Shown: positions 1 to 9,029 of the stretch, in pieces | Numbering within the stretch: position 1 is the first letter of the stretch | Layout: every line of letters starts with the position of its first letter | Assembly: GCA_902595515.1 (NCBI GenBank) | Contig: CACJQK010000002.1 | Span: forward strand, 1-64,000 | Length of the DNA stretch: 64,000 bases | Origin: an uncultured SAR116 cluster alpha proteobacterium | Lineage (GTDB): Bacteria > Pseudomonadota > Alphaproteobacteria > Puniceispirillales > Marisalimonadaceae | Direction: 5' to 3' | The notes under the pieces: model-generated | What the model saw: only the letters and a program-made list of their open reading frames with translations | What the model was told of the DNA's origin: nothing | Databases searched by the model: none | Position numbers and translations under genes: made by a program

Positions 1-698
1 GTATTTGTTGATGTTTGTTCTATTAAATTCTTATTTTTTTTTATTTCGCCAATCTTACTGACATTAATCTTCTTGTCTTTATTCTTCTTGTCTTTTTCAG
101 AGATAAGTTTTGTTTCGTCATTTTGTTTCTGATTTTGTTTTGTATCTTGATTTTTTACTTTAGAGATTTTTTTAATTTTCTTTTTATTGCTTTTATCTTT
201 TGATAATTGAATAGGAGTTATTGCTTCGACGTCATTTTTTTCATCCTTATCATCAATCAAATCTGAGAGATAACCTTTTCCAACTTTATAAGCTGTTTCC
301 ATCCCTTCAATAACTGTTGCAGCATCAGTAAAATCTTCATGATAATCGTTAATTTCTGCATCAGCGAATCTTATTATTGGATTTAATCTCCATACTCTTC
401 GCAACGCTATTTGACGCAATCTGTCAGGAACTCCATCTTTAAAAAACACATCTAAAGATTTTTCTTTTTTAATTTTCTCAGGATTTGGTAAATTATATTT
501 CTTTAACAATTCATCATCATTAAGTTTATCGTTTTCACTCACTTCTGATGTTGAAGATTTTAAAACTTCATCACCATGGGAACTATTAAAATCAGCAGAT
601 TCTATTTTAGAAATTTCATTTTCAGACTTTTGTTTAGATTTTTTCTTAGACCATCTAGAAAGAAAGTTATCATTTAAATCCTTTTTATCTTCTTCCAT
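1..698 (-). CDS. DUF3306 domain-containing protein (3' end cut by window)
   Basis: The frame is open from an ATG at 698 to the left edge, so at least 232 residues are visible and the C-terminus is missing. The N-terminus has the FLSRWSKKK pattern typical of DUF3306, then acidic linker, then a conserved core around residues 75-115 (GVPDRLRQIALRRVWRLNP, then FADAEINDYHEDF). After about residue 150 it becomes a Lys/Asn/Asp-rich low-complexity tail. DUF3306 has no established activity; the family is known from gene neighbourhoods of formate dehydrogenase, next to DUF3305. The gene follows DUF3305 by 26 bases on the same strand, so the two are probably co-transcribed leftwards. No signal peptide is seen. 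Confidence 0.8.
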   Translation of the reverse strand, partial: MEEDKKDLNDNFLSRWSKKKSKQKSENEISKIESADFNSSHGDEVLKSSTSEVSENDKLNDDELLKKYNLPNPEKIKKEKSLDVFFKDGVPDRLRQIALRRVWRLNPIIRFADAEINDYHEDFTDAATVIEGMETAYKVGKGYLSDLIDDKDEKNDVEAITPIQLSKDKSNKKKIKKISKVKNQDTKQNQKQNDETKLISEKDKKNKDKKINVSKIGEIKKNKNLIEQTSTN

Positions 699-724
699 TT
701 TAAATTAACCTTTAAAATCTATTA

Positions 725-1336
725 TCAATTATAATAATTTTTCTTTAGTCTTTGATCCCCACCTCGATGAATATTTTCATCAATATTTTTTTTATCTCTT
801 TTTCTTTTCTTAAACTCCTCAGGATGAAAGTGAATACTAACAAACTTATTTAAGAGCTCTAAAATAGGACCATATAATGGAACTTTTTCAACTTTATCTT
901 CTCCACAATCTTCATAATCTTGAATATGATAGGGAGATAGTGAGACTTCTGCTAAATGAACGTCAATATTTCTCTTCTCATCACTTTTTTTTTCATTTTC
1001 TTCAGTTAAATCTCCATCTCGCAGAACTATATATATAGAAGGGTCTGAAGATTGGAGATTTTCAGCATAACCTTCAGCCTCTGCACGATGCAAATCAATT
1101 GATGCATCTGCAACGAATAAATTTTTATTATCACTATTATGTCGAGAAACATCATTTAAAAGTGGACGAATTTTAACGTCATTAATTGGAGGATACCCTT
1201 CTCCACTTGTTACATCAAGAGGTATCAAATCATTAACTATCCATTTATGACTTTCCCATTGATTATCAATTTGTTTTTTTTCAAAAATGATCCTTACACC
1301 GTATAGAAGATGCTTATTATTTTCTAAGCTTATCAT
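725..1336 (-). CDS. DUF3305 domain-containing protein
   Basis: This 203-residue protein has the DUF3305 layout: an N-terminal beta-rich part with the family WxSHKWxVNDLIPLD stretch (residues 27-42), a middle segment with YAENLQSSDPSIYIVLR, and a C-terminal part with HLAEVSLSPYHIQDYEDCGED where the family is best conserved. The C-terminus is basic and probably disordered (KKRKRDKKN). Function is unknown; the family co-occurs with DUF3306, ferredoxin and formate dehydrogenase genes. Its start faces that of the ferredoxin gene at 1481, so about 140 bases between them should hold divergent promoters; a TTGACA at 1427-1432 is a possible -35 for the rightward gene, with only a weak -10. Confidence 0.8.
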   Translation of the reverse strand: MISLENNKHLLYGVRIIFEKKQIDNQWESHKWIVNDLIPLDVTSGEGYPPINDVKIRPLLNDVSRHNSDNKNLFVADASIDLHRAEAEGYAENLQSSDPSIYIVLRDGDLTEENEKKSDEKRNIDVHLAEVSLSPYHIQDYEDCGEDKVEKVPLYGPILELLNKFVSIHFHPEEFKKRKRDKKNIDENIHRGGDQRLKKNYYN

Positions 1337-1480
1337 AATTCCTCATTTATAAACCTTAGACAGGTGAGCTAAATAACAACATTAAGAATAAAAAACAAAC
1401 TAATTTTTTTTGTGATGAGAAATTAATTGACATTATACCACAATTAAATAAGTTCTTGTCTCAATCTTGGGAGATTGTTT

Positions 1481-3511
1481 TTGGAAATTAATAATAAAAA
1501 AATACTTATTTGCAATTGTGAATCAACAATGGATATTGATGATGAAGCATTATCAAAAGCTTGCAAGTTGGAAAGTAAATGTAAAATACATAACAACTTA
1601 TGCGGTTCGGAACTAGATATTGTTTTAGATCAACTAAAAGTAGGAAATAAAGAAAATAAAAATTTGCTAATTGCGTGCACTCAACAAGAAGAGATTTTTG
1701 AAAATTTAGCTGAAGAAAATAATTTCCAACCACCTGGAACTTTTAATATAAGAGAATATGCAGGATGGTCTAAAGAGAGTAAAAAATCCGTTCCTAAAAT
1801 AAGCGCCTTGATAAATTCATCTGTCAATGAAACAAAAAAAACTCCTAGTTTGACTTTAAATTCTCTAGGAAGATGCTTTGTTTATACTAATTATAAAAAT
1901 GGTGATGACTCCCTTGGTATTGCTTTTGATTTCTGTAAAAAATTAAATAAACACCTTGGTGTAACACTAATGATTTCTAATTGTGAAGACGAAATAGTTT
2001 TAGAGCCTCAAAATTTCAAAATAACAAAAGGAAATATAAACAGAGCTCAAGGTTACTTTTCTCAATTCCAACTTGATATAAATAATTTTTCCGAAGCACT
2101 TCCAAGTAGTAAGTCAAATATGACGTTTGGAGATTTTTTTAAATCAGTAGATACTGAATGCGATATAATAATAGATCTAAGTGAAAATACACCTATGTTT
2201 ATAGGTGATCATAAACGTGATGGTTATTTTAGAGCAAGCACAAATAGTCCAAATGATTTACTAGAGATTTTTGCGAAAGCAATTGATATGATTGGAGAGT
2301 TTGAAAAACCAATTTATGTAAACTATAATGATAGTTTATGCGCACATTCACGTAATGAAAAAACAGGATGCTCAAAATGTTTAGATGTTTGCCCTGCTGG
2401 CGCTATCCAAACATCTGGTGACGTTGTTTCTGTAGATCCAGGTATATGCGGTGGTTGTGGTTTTTGCGGATCTGTTTGTCCATCTGGCGCTATCCAAACT
2501 GATTATCCAAGCCTTGAAGTTATATTAGGTGATTTATCAAACCTACATGATAATTATATCAAAGCGGGTGGTAAAAATCCTACTTTAGTATTGTTTGATA
2601 ATGATTATGGAAATGAAGTTATAAACATTCTTTCAAGACATGGCAGTGGTTTGCCAGCAAACTTGATACCCTATTCAATGCATTCTGTCGGTAGAGTTGG
2701 TCATGATATTCTTGTGTCTTCAATAGCTATTGGATATAAAAAAATTTTTATACTTCTAAACCCTAAAAAAATTAAAGAATTTGATTTCTTACCAAAAGAA
2801 ATTGAATTAGCCAATGCCTTACTTTCTGGCGTTGCAAAAAATGATAATAATACAATTAAATTAATTGAGGAAAGTGATCCTGAAAAAATTGGAGATAAAT
2901 TTTATGAAAAAGATGGTTATACCAAAATCAAACCATCTTCTTTTGTTGCAGTTGGAGCGCCTAGAGGAATATTGAGAGCCGGAATACAAGGTTTATCAAA
3001 AAGTAATAACAACAAGAAAGACATTATACCATTACCTAAAAATTCACCTTATGGGACGGTTGATGTTAACATCGATAGTTGTACTATTTGTTTATCATGC
3101 GTAAGTGCTTGCCCTGCTGGCGCATTGCAGGACAATCCAGACTCCCCTCAGCTTTTATTCAGAGAAGATGCTTGCTTGCAATGTGGTATATGTGCAGCAA
3201 CATGTCCCGAAAAAGCAATATCTCTTAACTCTCAATTCAACTTAAACGATAACGCAATGTCAGCAAAAGTTATAATTGAGGATCAACCTTTTGATTGTAT
3301 TGTTTGTGGAAAGACTTTTGGATCTACTAAATCTATAGAAAGAATAATTGAAAAACTCTCTACTCATACGATGTTTGAAAAAGATGGCAGGACTGAAATG
3401 CTTAAAATGTGTGAAGACTGCCGTGTTGGGGAAATGTTTAAGGAAAATGATAAAATGCTTGATGCCCAAGACCGACCTAAACCAAGAACAACTGATGATT
3501 ACTTGAATTAA
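1481..3511 (+). CDS. 4Fe-4S dicluster/ferredoxin protein of the formate dehydrogenase neighbourhood
   Basis: A long soluble polyferredoxin of about 676 residues. Two classic clusters lie near residues 300-335 (CSKCLDVCPAGAI, CGGCGFCGSVCPSGAI) and two more near 530-580 (CTICLSCVSACPAGAL, CLQCGICAATCPEKAI), enough for four 4Fe-4S centres. The N-terminal 250 residues have CNCEST and further cysteines, and the C-terminus has a CxxC pair (CIVC ... CEDC) resembling a zinc or Fe-S knuckle. Likely role, from family context: electron transfer or cofactor handling for formate dehydrogenase. I prefer the TTG at 1481 because GGGAG at 1469-1473 is then 7 bases upstream; a TTG at 1475 is also in frame but too close. 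The gene ends overlapping the 3' end of the convergent DUF6352 gene by four bases. Confidence 0.85.
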   Translation: MEINNKKILICNCESTMDIDDEALSKACKLESKCKIHNNLCGSELDIVLDQLKVGNKENKNLLIACTQQEEIFENLAEENNFQPPGTFNIREYAGWSKESKKSVPKISALINSSVNETKKTPSLTLNSLGRCFVYTNYKNGDDSLGIAFDFCKKLNKHLGVTLMISNCEDEIVLEPQNFKITKGNINRAQGYFSQFQLDINNFSEALPSSKSNMTFGDFFKSVDTECDIIIDLSENTPMFIGDHKRDGYFRASTNSPNDLLEIFAKAIDMIGEFEKPIYVNYNDSLCAHSRNEKTGCSKCLDVCPAGAIQTSGDVVSVDPGICGGCGFCGSVCPSGAIQTDYPSLEVILGDLSNLHDNYIKAGGKNPTLVLFDNDYGNEVINILSRHGSGLPANLIPYSMHSVGRVGHDILVSSIAIGYKKIFILLNPKKIKEFDFLPKEIELANALLSGVAKNDNNTIKLIEESDPEKIGDKFYEKDGYTKIKPSSFVAVGAPRGILRAGIQGLSKSNNNKKDIIPLPKNSPYGTVDVNIDSCTICLSCVSACPAGALQDNPDSPQLLFREDACLQCGICAATCPEKAISLNSQFNLNDNAMSAKVIIEDQPFDCIVCGKTFGSTKSIERIIEKLSTHTMFEKDGRTEMLKMCEDCRVGEMFKENDKMLDAQDRPKPRTTDDYLN

Positions 3512-4500
3512 GAATTATTTAATAAAGGTAAATTTGTTAATATATTTTGAGGTTTGAATTTTATCTTTGAACTATCACTCATTGCTAATCCAACATATAC
3601 TGGCTTACCATACATTTCCTGAACAAATCCATCTTCAGCATCAAGTTGAAATAAACATAGTATCTGTTTGAGTCTTTCGTCAGTGACGTCAAGTCCATTA
3701 TAAAGATCATTTAAAATATTGTTAGAGTCACTGTCTAAACCAAGATGCCATGACCATTTCTCATCCTCAATTTTTTGCATGGGTTTTATTGAAACCTCGA
3801 TAGAAAGAAAATGATGAACCCATTTTTCAATCACTCGTGCTAATGCATCTAAGCCTGGTTTAGTGTAAGCAAGATCAATTGAGGTATCGAATTTATCTGA
3901 TCTACCCCAATAATTATCAGCAGAACTCTCTCTCAAAATATCTATATCAACCTCTAATTGTTTTGGAACATTAGCTTTAGTGTTTTTTTTCTCAGCATAA
4001 AGTTGAACTGTAGCTTCATCTGCCACCATTATTTCATCTTCAGCTATAGTAACAACCTGTGTCCTAAAGAATATTTCTGACGCCCTCACTTGAAGAGCAT
4101 AGGGTGATTGATTTAAAATGTTCCTTAAAATAATTTGAACCATTTGATCTACAAAAAGAGGAGGAAAATCTACAGCTTGTCCTCTTGCTATTGCAAGATA
4201 AGCACTATCTAATGTTGGATACTTTGATAAAAAATCTCTAAACTTTAAGATCACTTCATAGTTGAAAATTACGTCTTTATCTCTAATTAAGTTAAGTTCC
4301 TTTTTATTAACAATGTCAAAAGGTTTATCAACCAATCTTTTGTGAAGTTCAATTTCAGCTTCACAAGATTCTTCAATTGGAGCCACTTCTGGTCTATAAA
4401 AATAAGCTCGCATAAAGTCTTCGGTAGGAACAAGATGACCATCATTATTATGATCTAACAAATGCCAACCAGAAGTTAACCAAAAATCATTTTGAACCAT
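3508..4500 (-). CDS. DUF6352 family protein
   Basis: The opening FWLTSGWHLLDHNNDGHL and the following DFMRAYFYRPEVAPIEESC (residues 6-47) are the hallmark of DUF6352. The rest is an all-helical looking protein of 330 residues, the usual length. No catalytic motif is visible and no activity is known. Homologs sit in the same alphaproteobacterial neighbourhood as DUF6505, a biotin/lipoate ligase-like protein and Mrp, exactly as here. It is the last gene of a tightly packed minus-strand run starting at 7409, with 17 bases to the gene before it. Confidence 0.85.
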   Translation of the reverse strand: MVQNDFWLTSGWHLLDHNNDGHLVPTEDFMRAYFYRPEVAPIEESCEAEIELHKRLVDKPFDIVNKKELNLIRDKDVIFNYEVILKFRDFLSKYPTLDSAYLAIARGQAVDFPPLFVDQMVQIILRNILNQSPYALQVRASEIFFRTQVVTIAEDEIMVADEATVQLYAEKKNTKANVPKQLEVDIDILRESSADNYWGRSDKFDTSIDLAYTKPGLDALARVIEKWVHHFLSIEVSIKPMQKIEDEKWSWHLGLDSDSNNILNDLYNGLDVTDERLKQILCLFQLDAEDGFVQEMYGKPVYVGLAMSDSSKIKFKPQNILTNLPLLNNS

Positions 4501-4517
4501 TCATCAATTCCTAATAA

Positions 4518-4997
4518 TTAGCTCTCATCAACAAAAGCCCAAATTTTTTGCTCTGAGCAAGAATCAGCTTTAGGTAGATTTCTAAATTTTTCTTTAATTC
4601 CTTCATCTTCCCAAGTTCTTGTCAAACTTAAAAGACTTCCAATTTCATGATTTTTGCACAAATCAAGCATAAAATTTATTTCTTCTGTTGCTGCTTTTTC
4701 AGCCATCTCTTTTGTTGGAGCACCAAAATTATCAACCAAATACTTTCCTAAGTCTATCGTTAGTTGTTGTAATTCTTTTTTACTAATATTCACTAAACTA
4801 ACAAACGTACTATAGCCAAAAGAATTACAGCCCATGAAACCATTAGAGAATGCCTGCTTTATTTTACCATTTAAATCTTGCTGCTTTAAATTATAAAAGT
4901 TAAAAGTGCCAACCACAGCTAACTCACCTTCTTCTGAAGCCAAGGGGAAAATATTTAAATCAGATTTGTCGAAACGAATTGTTTTTGCAAACTTCAT
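4518..4997 (-). CDS. DUF6505 family protein
   Basis: A 159-residue protein opening with MKFAKTIRFDKSDLNIF and EEGELAVVGTFNF, followed by GFMGCNSFGYSTFV; this is the DUF6505 signature. Its function is unknown. It overlaps the start-proximal ligase-like gene upstream by four bases (ATGA-type overlap), so translation is probably coupled. It belongs to the DUF3144/DUF6494/Mrp/ligase/DUF6505/DUF6352 run. A single conserved cysteine (CNSFG) could bind metal, but that is a guess. Confidence 0.8.
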   Translation of the reverse strand: MKFAKTIRFDKSDLNIFPLASEEGELAVVGTFNFYNLKQQDLNGKIKQAFSNGFMGCNSFGYSTFVSLVNISKKELQQLTIDLGKYLVDNFGAPTKEMAEKAATEEINFMLDLCKNHEIGSLLSLTRTWEDEGIKEKFRNLPKADSCSEQKIWAFVDES

Positions 4998-5755
4998 CTT
5001 AAATTTATATCTCCAATTTCTTTTGTTATTTCAATTGGAGATAAGAATATTTCTTTATTCTTAGATTTGACAATAGCTAATCCATTTTCGTCTAACCCAA
5101 CCCATGATACTGTTTCTTTATTTTTTAATGTCAGCTCTTTATTTTGTTCTCTTCTGGAATTCCACATATCTACAACTGGTTTAAACCCTTCATCCTCCCA
5201 TTGACTAATCCAAGCTAGAAAATGCCTTGATAAAGATTCAACAGCTCTTGTTCTTGAGATAAAACCTGCGCCTTCATCTGCAAGGGATGTTATATCTGGC
5301 TGAATATTATTTTCATCCATTTGAAGCTGATTATTTAACCTCAATTTTAATCCAACTACAATCCAATCTGGAATAGTATCCTCATTAACTGAAGAAATCT
5401 CTATTTTAACTATACCCGCTTCACCTTGATTCAAGAAAATTAATCCCGGGTAAGAATATGTAACGACTACTTCAGGTGGTGCAAGTGCTCCAATTGAGTC
5501 TCCAGCTGCAACCATCATAACATACAACATTTGATTACATTTAATTTTTTTCACTTCAGGATTTAAAACTACAGCTATTTCAACAAATTCAGTACTTTCT
5601 GAGTAAAATACTGTGCCTGCTTCACTATTTGAAGCAGCCGAAATTGCCTTGTTAAAAACATCAATTTTGTCTGGAACTGCAACAGGAGTTAAAATTGGTG
5701 GTAAAAGTGGTGGATCGTTATCATCTGCTGGATCAAGCTCATAATATAAACTCAT
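4994..5755 (-). CDS. Biotin/lipoate ligase-like protein with DUF4444
   Basis: A 253-residue protein beginning with a Pro-rich PPLLPPILTPV segment typical of the DUF4444-type biotin/lipoate A/B protein ligase family. The catalytic-domain core is recognisable (AGTVFYSE near residue 45, AGDSIGALAPPEVVVTYSYPG near 90, then the GxGFISRTRAVESLSRHFLAWISQWEDEGF helix region). The canonical GRG.Q.GR(G/R)xxW nucleotide motif of BirA is not seen, so a genuine ligase activity is uncertain. C-terminal residues 205-250 form the small DUF4444 beta domain. It overlaps Mrp upstream and DUF6505 downstream by four bases each, placing it inside a translationally coupled operon. Confidence 0.75.
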   Translation of the reverse strand: MSLYYELDPADDNDPPLLPPILTPVAVPDKIDVFNKAISAASNSEAGTVFYSESTEFVEIAVVLNPEVKKIKCNQMLYVMMVAAGDSIGALAPPEVVVTYSYPGLIFLNQGEAGIVKIEISSVNEDTIPDWIVVGLKLRLNNQLQMDENNIQPDITSLADEGAGFISRTRAVESLSRHFLAWISQWEDEGFKPVVDMWNSRREQNKELTLKNKETVSWVGLDENGLAIVKSKNKEIFLSPIEITKEIGDINLR

Positions 5756-6837
5756 ACTAACGCCTCCTCATCTATTTTAACGGATGTGAGGATTGCTTTA
5801 GCAATTTTTCTATAATTTTGAGATTGAACTGATTTTGGATCAGAAATTATTATAGGAATACCAGAATCTGAGCTTTTTCTTACTTCAGAACTTATTGGTA
5901 TTTCTCCTAACATTTCAATCTCTCTTTTTTTTGCTTCTGCCTTTACCCCACCTTCTCCAAATATATGATCAATTCTGCCACAGTCAGGACAACACCAATA
6001 AGACATGTTTTCAATCATTCCTAGTACTGGAACATTAGCTTTTTGAAACATTTTTAGGGCTTTAACAACGTCTAATAGTGCTATATCTTGAGGAGTAGAG
6101 ACTATAACAGCTCCTGCTAGATTTACTTGCTGAGCAAGAGAAATTTGAATATCTCCTGTTCCGGGTGGTAAATCAATTACAATTATGTCAAGATTTCCCC
6201 ACGCAACTGAGTTTAACATCTGCGTTAATGCTGACTGTACCATAGGACCACGCCAAATCATTGCAGTATCATCAGGCACTAAGAGCCCCATGGACATTAG
6301 ACTTATTCCATAATTTTGAAGAGGGGCAACCATATCTCCTCCAACTGATGCAGGTCTTCCGCTTACTCCTAACATCCTGGGCTGAGAGGGGCCGTAAACA
6401 TCAGCATCTAGAAGACCTACCTTATATCCTTCAATTTTTAGAGCAATAGCTAAATTTACAGAAGTAGTTGATTTTCCTACACCGCCTTTGCCAGAACCAA
6501 CTGCGATAAATCGCCTTACTTTCGATTCTATTACTTTTTCAACAGTTTTATCAGTTTTTACATCATCTGTAGTCTTGTTGTGTTCATTATCATGCGCAGT
6601 AACTACAACTGTAGCACTAGTAACTCCATCAATCCTTAAAACAGTTTGTTGTGCTAGTTTTCTAATAGGTTCCATTGATGCTCCTCTATGCACTGGAACT
6701 TCTAGTGTAACTGCCACATTACTATCTTTTATAGTTATATTACCTATTAAACCTAGAGTGACAATATCCTTCGACTGTGACGGATCATAAACCTCTTTTA
6801 ATGTGTCTAATATTAAATTTTCAGTTAAATTAGTCAT
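5752..6837 (-). CDS. mrp: Mrp/NBP35-type Fe-S cluster carrier ATPase (ApbC)
   Basis: Cytoplasmic P-loop ATPase that carries and inserts Fe-S clusters. Residues 1-80 are a MIP18/FeS-assembly (DUF59) domain. The deviant Walker A GSGKGGVGKSTTS is near residue 115, followed by DADVYGPSQPRML, the switch-like DLPPGTGD, and the cluster-binding CCPDC motif (two Cys-x-x-Cys) near residue 283. Length, 361 residues, is normal. It overlaps the DUF6494 gene by eight bases and the ligase-like gene by four. Placement beside a polyferredoxin and formate dehydrogenase-type accessory genes suggests it serves that Fe-S system as well as general assembly, though that is inference. Confidence 0.95.
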   Translation of the reverse strand: MTNLTENLILDTLKEVYDPSQSKDIVTLGLIGNITIKDSNVAVTLEVPVHRGASMEPIRKLAQQTVLRIDGVTSATVVVTAHDNEHNKTTDDVKTDKTVEKVIESKVRRFIAVGSGKGGVGKSTTSVNLAIALKIEGYKVGLLDADVYGPSQPRMLGVSGRPASVGGDMVAPLQNYGISLMSMGLLVPDDTAMIWRGPMVQSALTQMLNSVAWGNLDIIVIDLPPGTGDIQISLAQQVNLAGAVIVSTPQDIALLDVVKALKMFQKANVPVLGMIENMSYWCCPDCGRIDHIFGEGGVKAEAKKREIEMLGEIPISSEVRKSSDSGIPIIISDPKSVQSQNYRKIAKAILTSVKIDEEALV

Positions 6838-7069
6838 CTTTTCCTGGCAAAGATAATGTTGAAGAAATTGAATGGTTGAGACCTAATTCATCAATCTTTA
6901 AATTAGCAGTAATATCAAGATTAGAGTTAGGACTCAATTCACCATCAGCTATTTTTTTATTAATCAATTTTTCTATTTCTTGATGTGTTGTAACACCTAA
7001 ATTTTTTAAAAATTTCCTATAACTAATTTCTGAAGCAGTCATATCGGACATATCTTTTTTTTTACTCAT
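6830..7069 (-). CDS. Small DUF6494-like protein
   Basis: A 79-residue acidic/basic mixed protein. The central YRKFLKNLGVTTHQEIEK motif followed by ADGELSPNSNLDITANLKI and ELGLNHSISSTLSL fits the DUF6494 family, which is found beside Mrp in alphaproteobacteria. No catalytic residues are apparent. The sequence suggests a short helix pair then a beta strand pair. It overlaps the start of mrp by eight bases, which supports it being a real gene. Assignment rests on motif memory only. Confidence 0.65.
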   Translation of the reverse strand: MSKKKDMSDMTASEISYRKFLKNLGVTTHQEIEKLINKKIADGELSPNSNLDITANLKIDELGLNHSISSTLSLPGKDD

Positions 7070-7106
7070 AAACTTTCTCCTAAAAATTTTAAGTCCAAAA
7101 ACAATA

Positions 7107-7409
7107 CTATAAATTTGGATCCGCTAAGTGCTCTCTTATCATGTCAATAAATTGTTCTGACATATGCTTAACATAATCTTCGTGATTTTCTATCTCTAAA
7201 ACATTTTTGCCAACATGAGCTGAATAACGAGCTGCGGCATAGAGCATTATATAATTTAGATCAGTAGACTTAATAGTTTTATTTTTGGTGTTAGCAAAAG
7301 TAATAAAATGATCTGCTAATTTTAAAAAATTCTTTCCATCAAGAATTTTCTGGTCCTTGATTTTTTCTTTCGAGGACTCTGGTCTTTCATGCCATTTTGG
7401 TAATTCCAT
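7107..7409 (-). CDS. DUF3144-like small protein
   Basis: A 100-residue protein with the arrangement FLKLADHFITFAN ... LNYIMLYAAARYSAHVG ... HMSEQFIDMIREHLADP. DUF3144 proteins share the LA-x-x-FI, the (M/L)YAAARxxA and a closing YxxMLxxxL pattern; the match is good but the N-terminus differs. Predicted to be two or three helices. It is the first gene of the minus-strand operon running to 3508, 37 bases ahead of the DUF6494 gene. Function unknown. Confidence 0.6.
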   Translation of the reverse strand: MELPKWHERPESSKEKIKDQKILDGKNFLKLADHFITFANTKNKTIKSTDLNYIMLYAAARYSAHVGKNVLEIENHEDYVKHMSEQFIDMIREHLADPNL

Positions 7410-7546
7410 CTACACTATATCTCCCCCTAGTGTCACAAAATACATATAATGTCTCAATAATCCTACATAATTTTTATCTTTTTATAAAAAATGTTTCTTA
7501 TTTTTTTATTATGAAATAAAATTTAAATTATTTGGGGGATTATAAA

Positions 7547-8947
7547 TTGCAAGATTTATGGAAACTTAATGGTCACGAAATTTCTGATTTATTAAAAAAA
7601 AAAGAAGTATCAGCTGCAGAAATATGCAACAAACTTATTGAGCATATTGAAAAAATAAATCCTAAAATCAACGCAATTGTTGTAGAAACCTTCGAGGACG
7701 CGAAAAAGCAAGCAAAAATTTTAGATAAAAAAATAAAGGAAGGTGAAAATATTGGGACGCTTGCAGGTGTTCCTACAACAATAAAAGTTAATACTGATCA
7801 AATTGGCTATCCTAGTACCAATGGTCTACGAATACAAAAAGATCTAATCGCAAAAAAAGATAGTCCAGTTGTAAAAAATCTTAGAAATTCAGATGCACTG
7901 ATGTTAGGAAAAACAAACACACCCGCTTTTAGCATTCACTGGTTTACCAGAAATAGTTTACACGGACATACTCTGAACCCTCATAATAAAAATATTACAC
8001 CCGGTGGATCATCTGGAGGTGCCGCTGCTGCAACAGCCGCAGGAATGGGCGCAATTGGTCATGGAACCGATATAGCTGGATCAATTCGTTATCCTGCATA
8101 CGCTTGTGGGATACATGGGCTTCGACCAAGTATTGGACGAGTTCCAATGATCAACTACACTACTCCAGACAGGCATATTGGAGGACAAATTATGGCAGTT
8201 TCAGGTCCTTTAGCCAGATGTATTAAAGACATTGAAATTGCTTTAAAAGCGATGAGTCTAGAGAATTATGATGATCCTTGGTGGGCACCAATACCATTTT
8301 CATTCCCTATGCCTGAAAAAAAAATAGCTTTATTAACAAAAATCGAAGGTCTTAAAATTGATCCCATAATAGTAGAGGAATTAAATTCAGCTGCTAAAAA
8401 ACTTGAGCAAATGGGATGGATTATAGAAGAGCCAAAAAGCCCAAATTTTCAAGAAGCCGCAAATTATCAAGCCACTTTATGGCTTGGTGAATTTAGAAGA
8501 TCCGGTGGAGAAGCAATTAGTAAAGAAAATGACCCAGATGCAAATTTTATTTATAGCCAAATGTGTATAAGATGCCCTGACACGAGTCTAGAAAAATTTA
8601 TGGACACTTTACAAAATAGAGCAAGAATAAGTAGAGAATGGAATAAATTTTTTGACCAATACCCTATAATATTATGTCCTATTACTGGAGACATCCCATT
8701 TCCAGATCTAAAAGATCTAGAATCGGAAGAATCCTTTAATTTAGTTTTTGACTCGATGCTTCCTCAAATAGCACCTCCATATATGGGACTGCCTGGATTT
8801 TCTTTTGCAACAAATAAAACAAAAGAAAATATTCCATTAGGAGTACAGTTCATTTCTAGAAAGTATAGAGAAGATTTATTATTAAACGTTGCATATGACT
8901 TAGAAAAACATTATCCAAAAATTGACCCTGTACTACCAAGTTATTAG
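7547..8947 (+). CDS. Amidase (amidase signature family)
   Basis: Amidase-signature enzyme, hydrolysing a carboxamide to acid plus ammonia; substrate unknown. The catalytic Lys lies in TTIKVN (about residue 80), and the Gly/Ser-rich signature with TPGGSSGGAAAA is near residue 150, followed by GTDIAGSIRYPA that carries the cis-Ser and nucleophile Ser. Length, 466 residues, is ordinary. An upstream in-frame TTG exists at 7532, but GGGGG at 7534-7538 sits ideally 8 bases before the TTG at 7547, so I start there. The gene stands alone on the plus strand opposite the DUF3144 gene. A nearby M20 carbamoylase and the urea transporter hint at organic-nitrogen use. Confidence 0.88.
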   Translation: MQDLWKLNGHEISDLLKKKEVSAAEICNKLIEHIEKINPKINAIVVETFEDAKKQAKILDKKIKEGENIGTLAGVPTTIKVNTDQIGYPSTNGLRIQKDLIAKKDSPVVKNLRNSDALMLGKTNTPAFSIHWFTRNSLHGHTLNPHNKNITPGGSSGGAAAATAAGMGAIGHGTDIAGSIRYPAYACGIHGLRPSIGRVPMINYTTPDRHIGGQIMAVSGPLARCIKDIEIALKAMSLENYDDPWWAPIPFSFPMPEKKIALLTKIEGLKIDPIIVEELNSAAKKLEQMGWIIEEPKSPNFQEAANYQATLWLGEFRRSGGEAISKENDPDANFIYSQMCIRCPDTSLEKFMDTLQNRARISREWNKFFDQYPIILCPITGDIPFPDLKDLESEESFNLVFDSMLPQIAPPYMGLPGFSFATNKTKENIPLGVQFISRKYREDLLLNVAYDLEKHYPKIDPVLPSY

Positions 8948-9029
8948 AACACTCTCTAAACAAAATAAAAATGGTTGAAAATATTAAAATTTGTATATTA
9001 ATATAAAATCAAAATTCTTTGTCGGTTCG

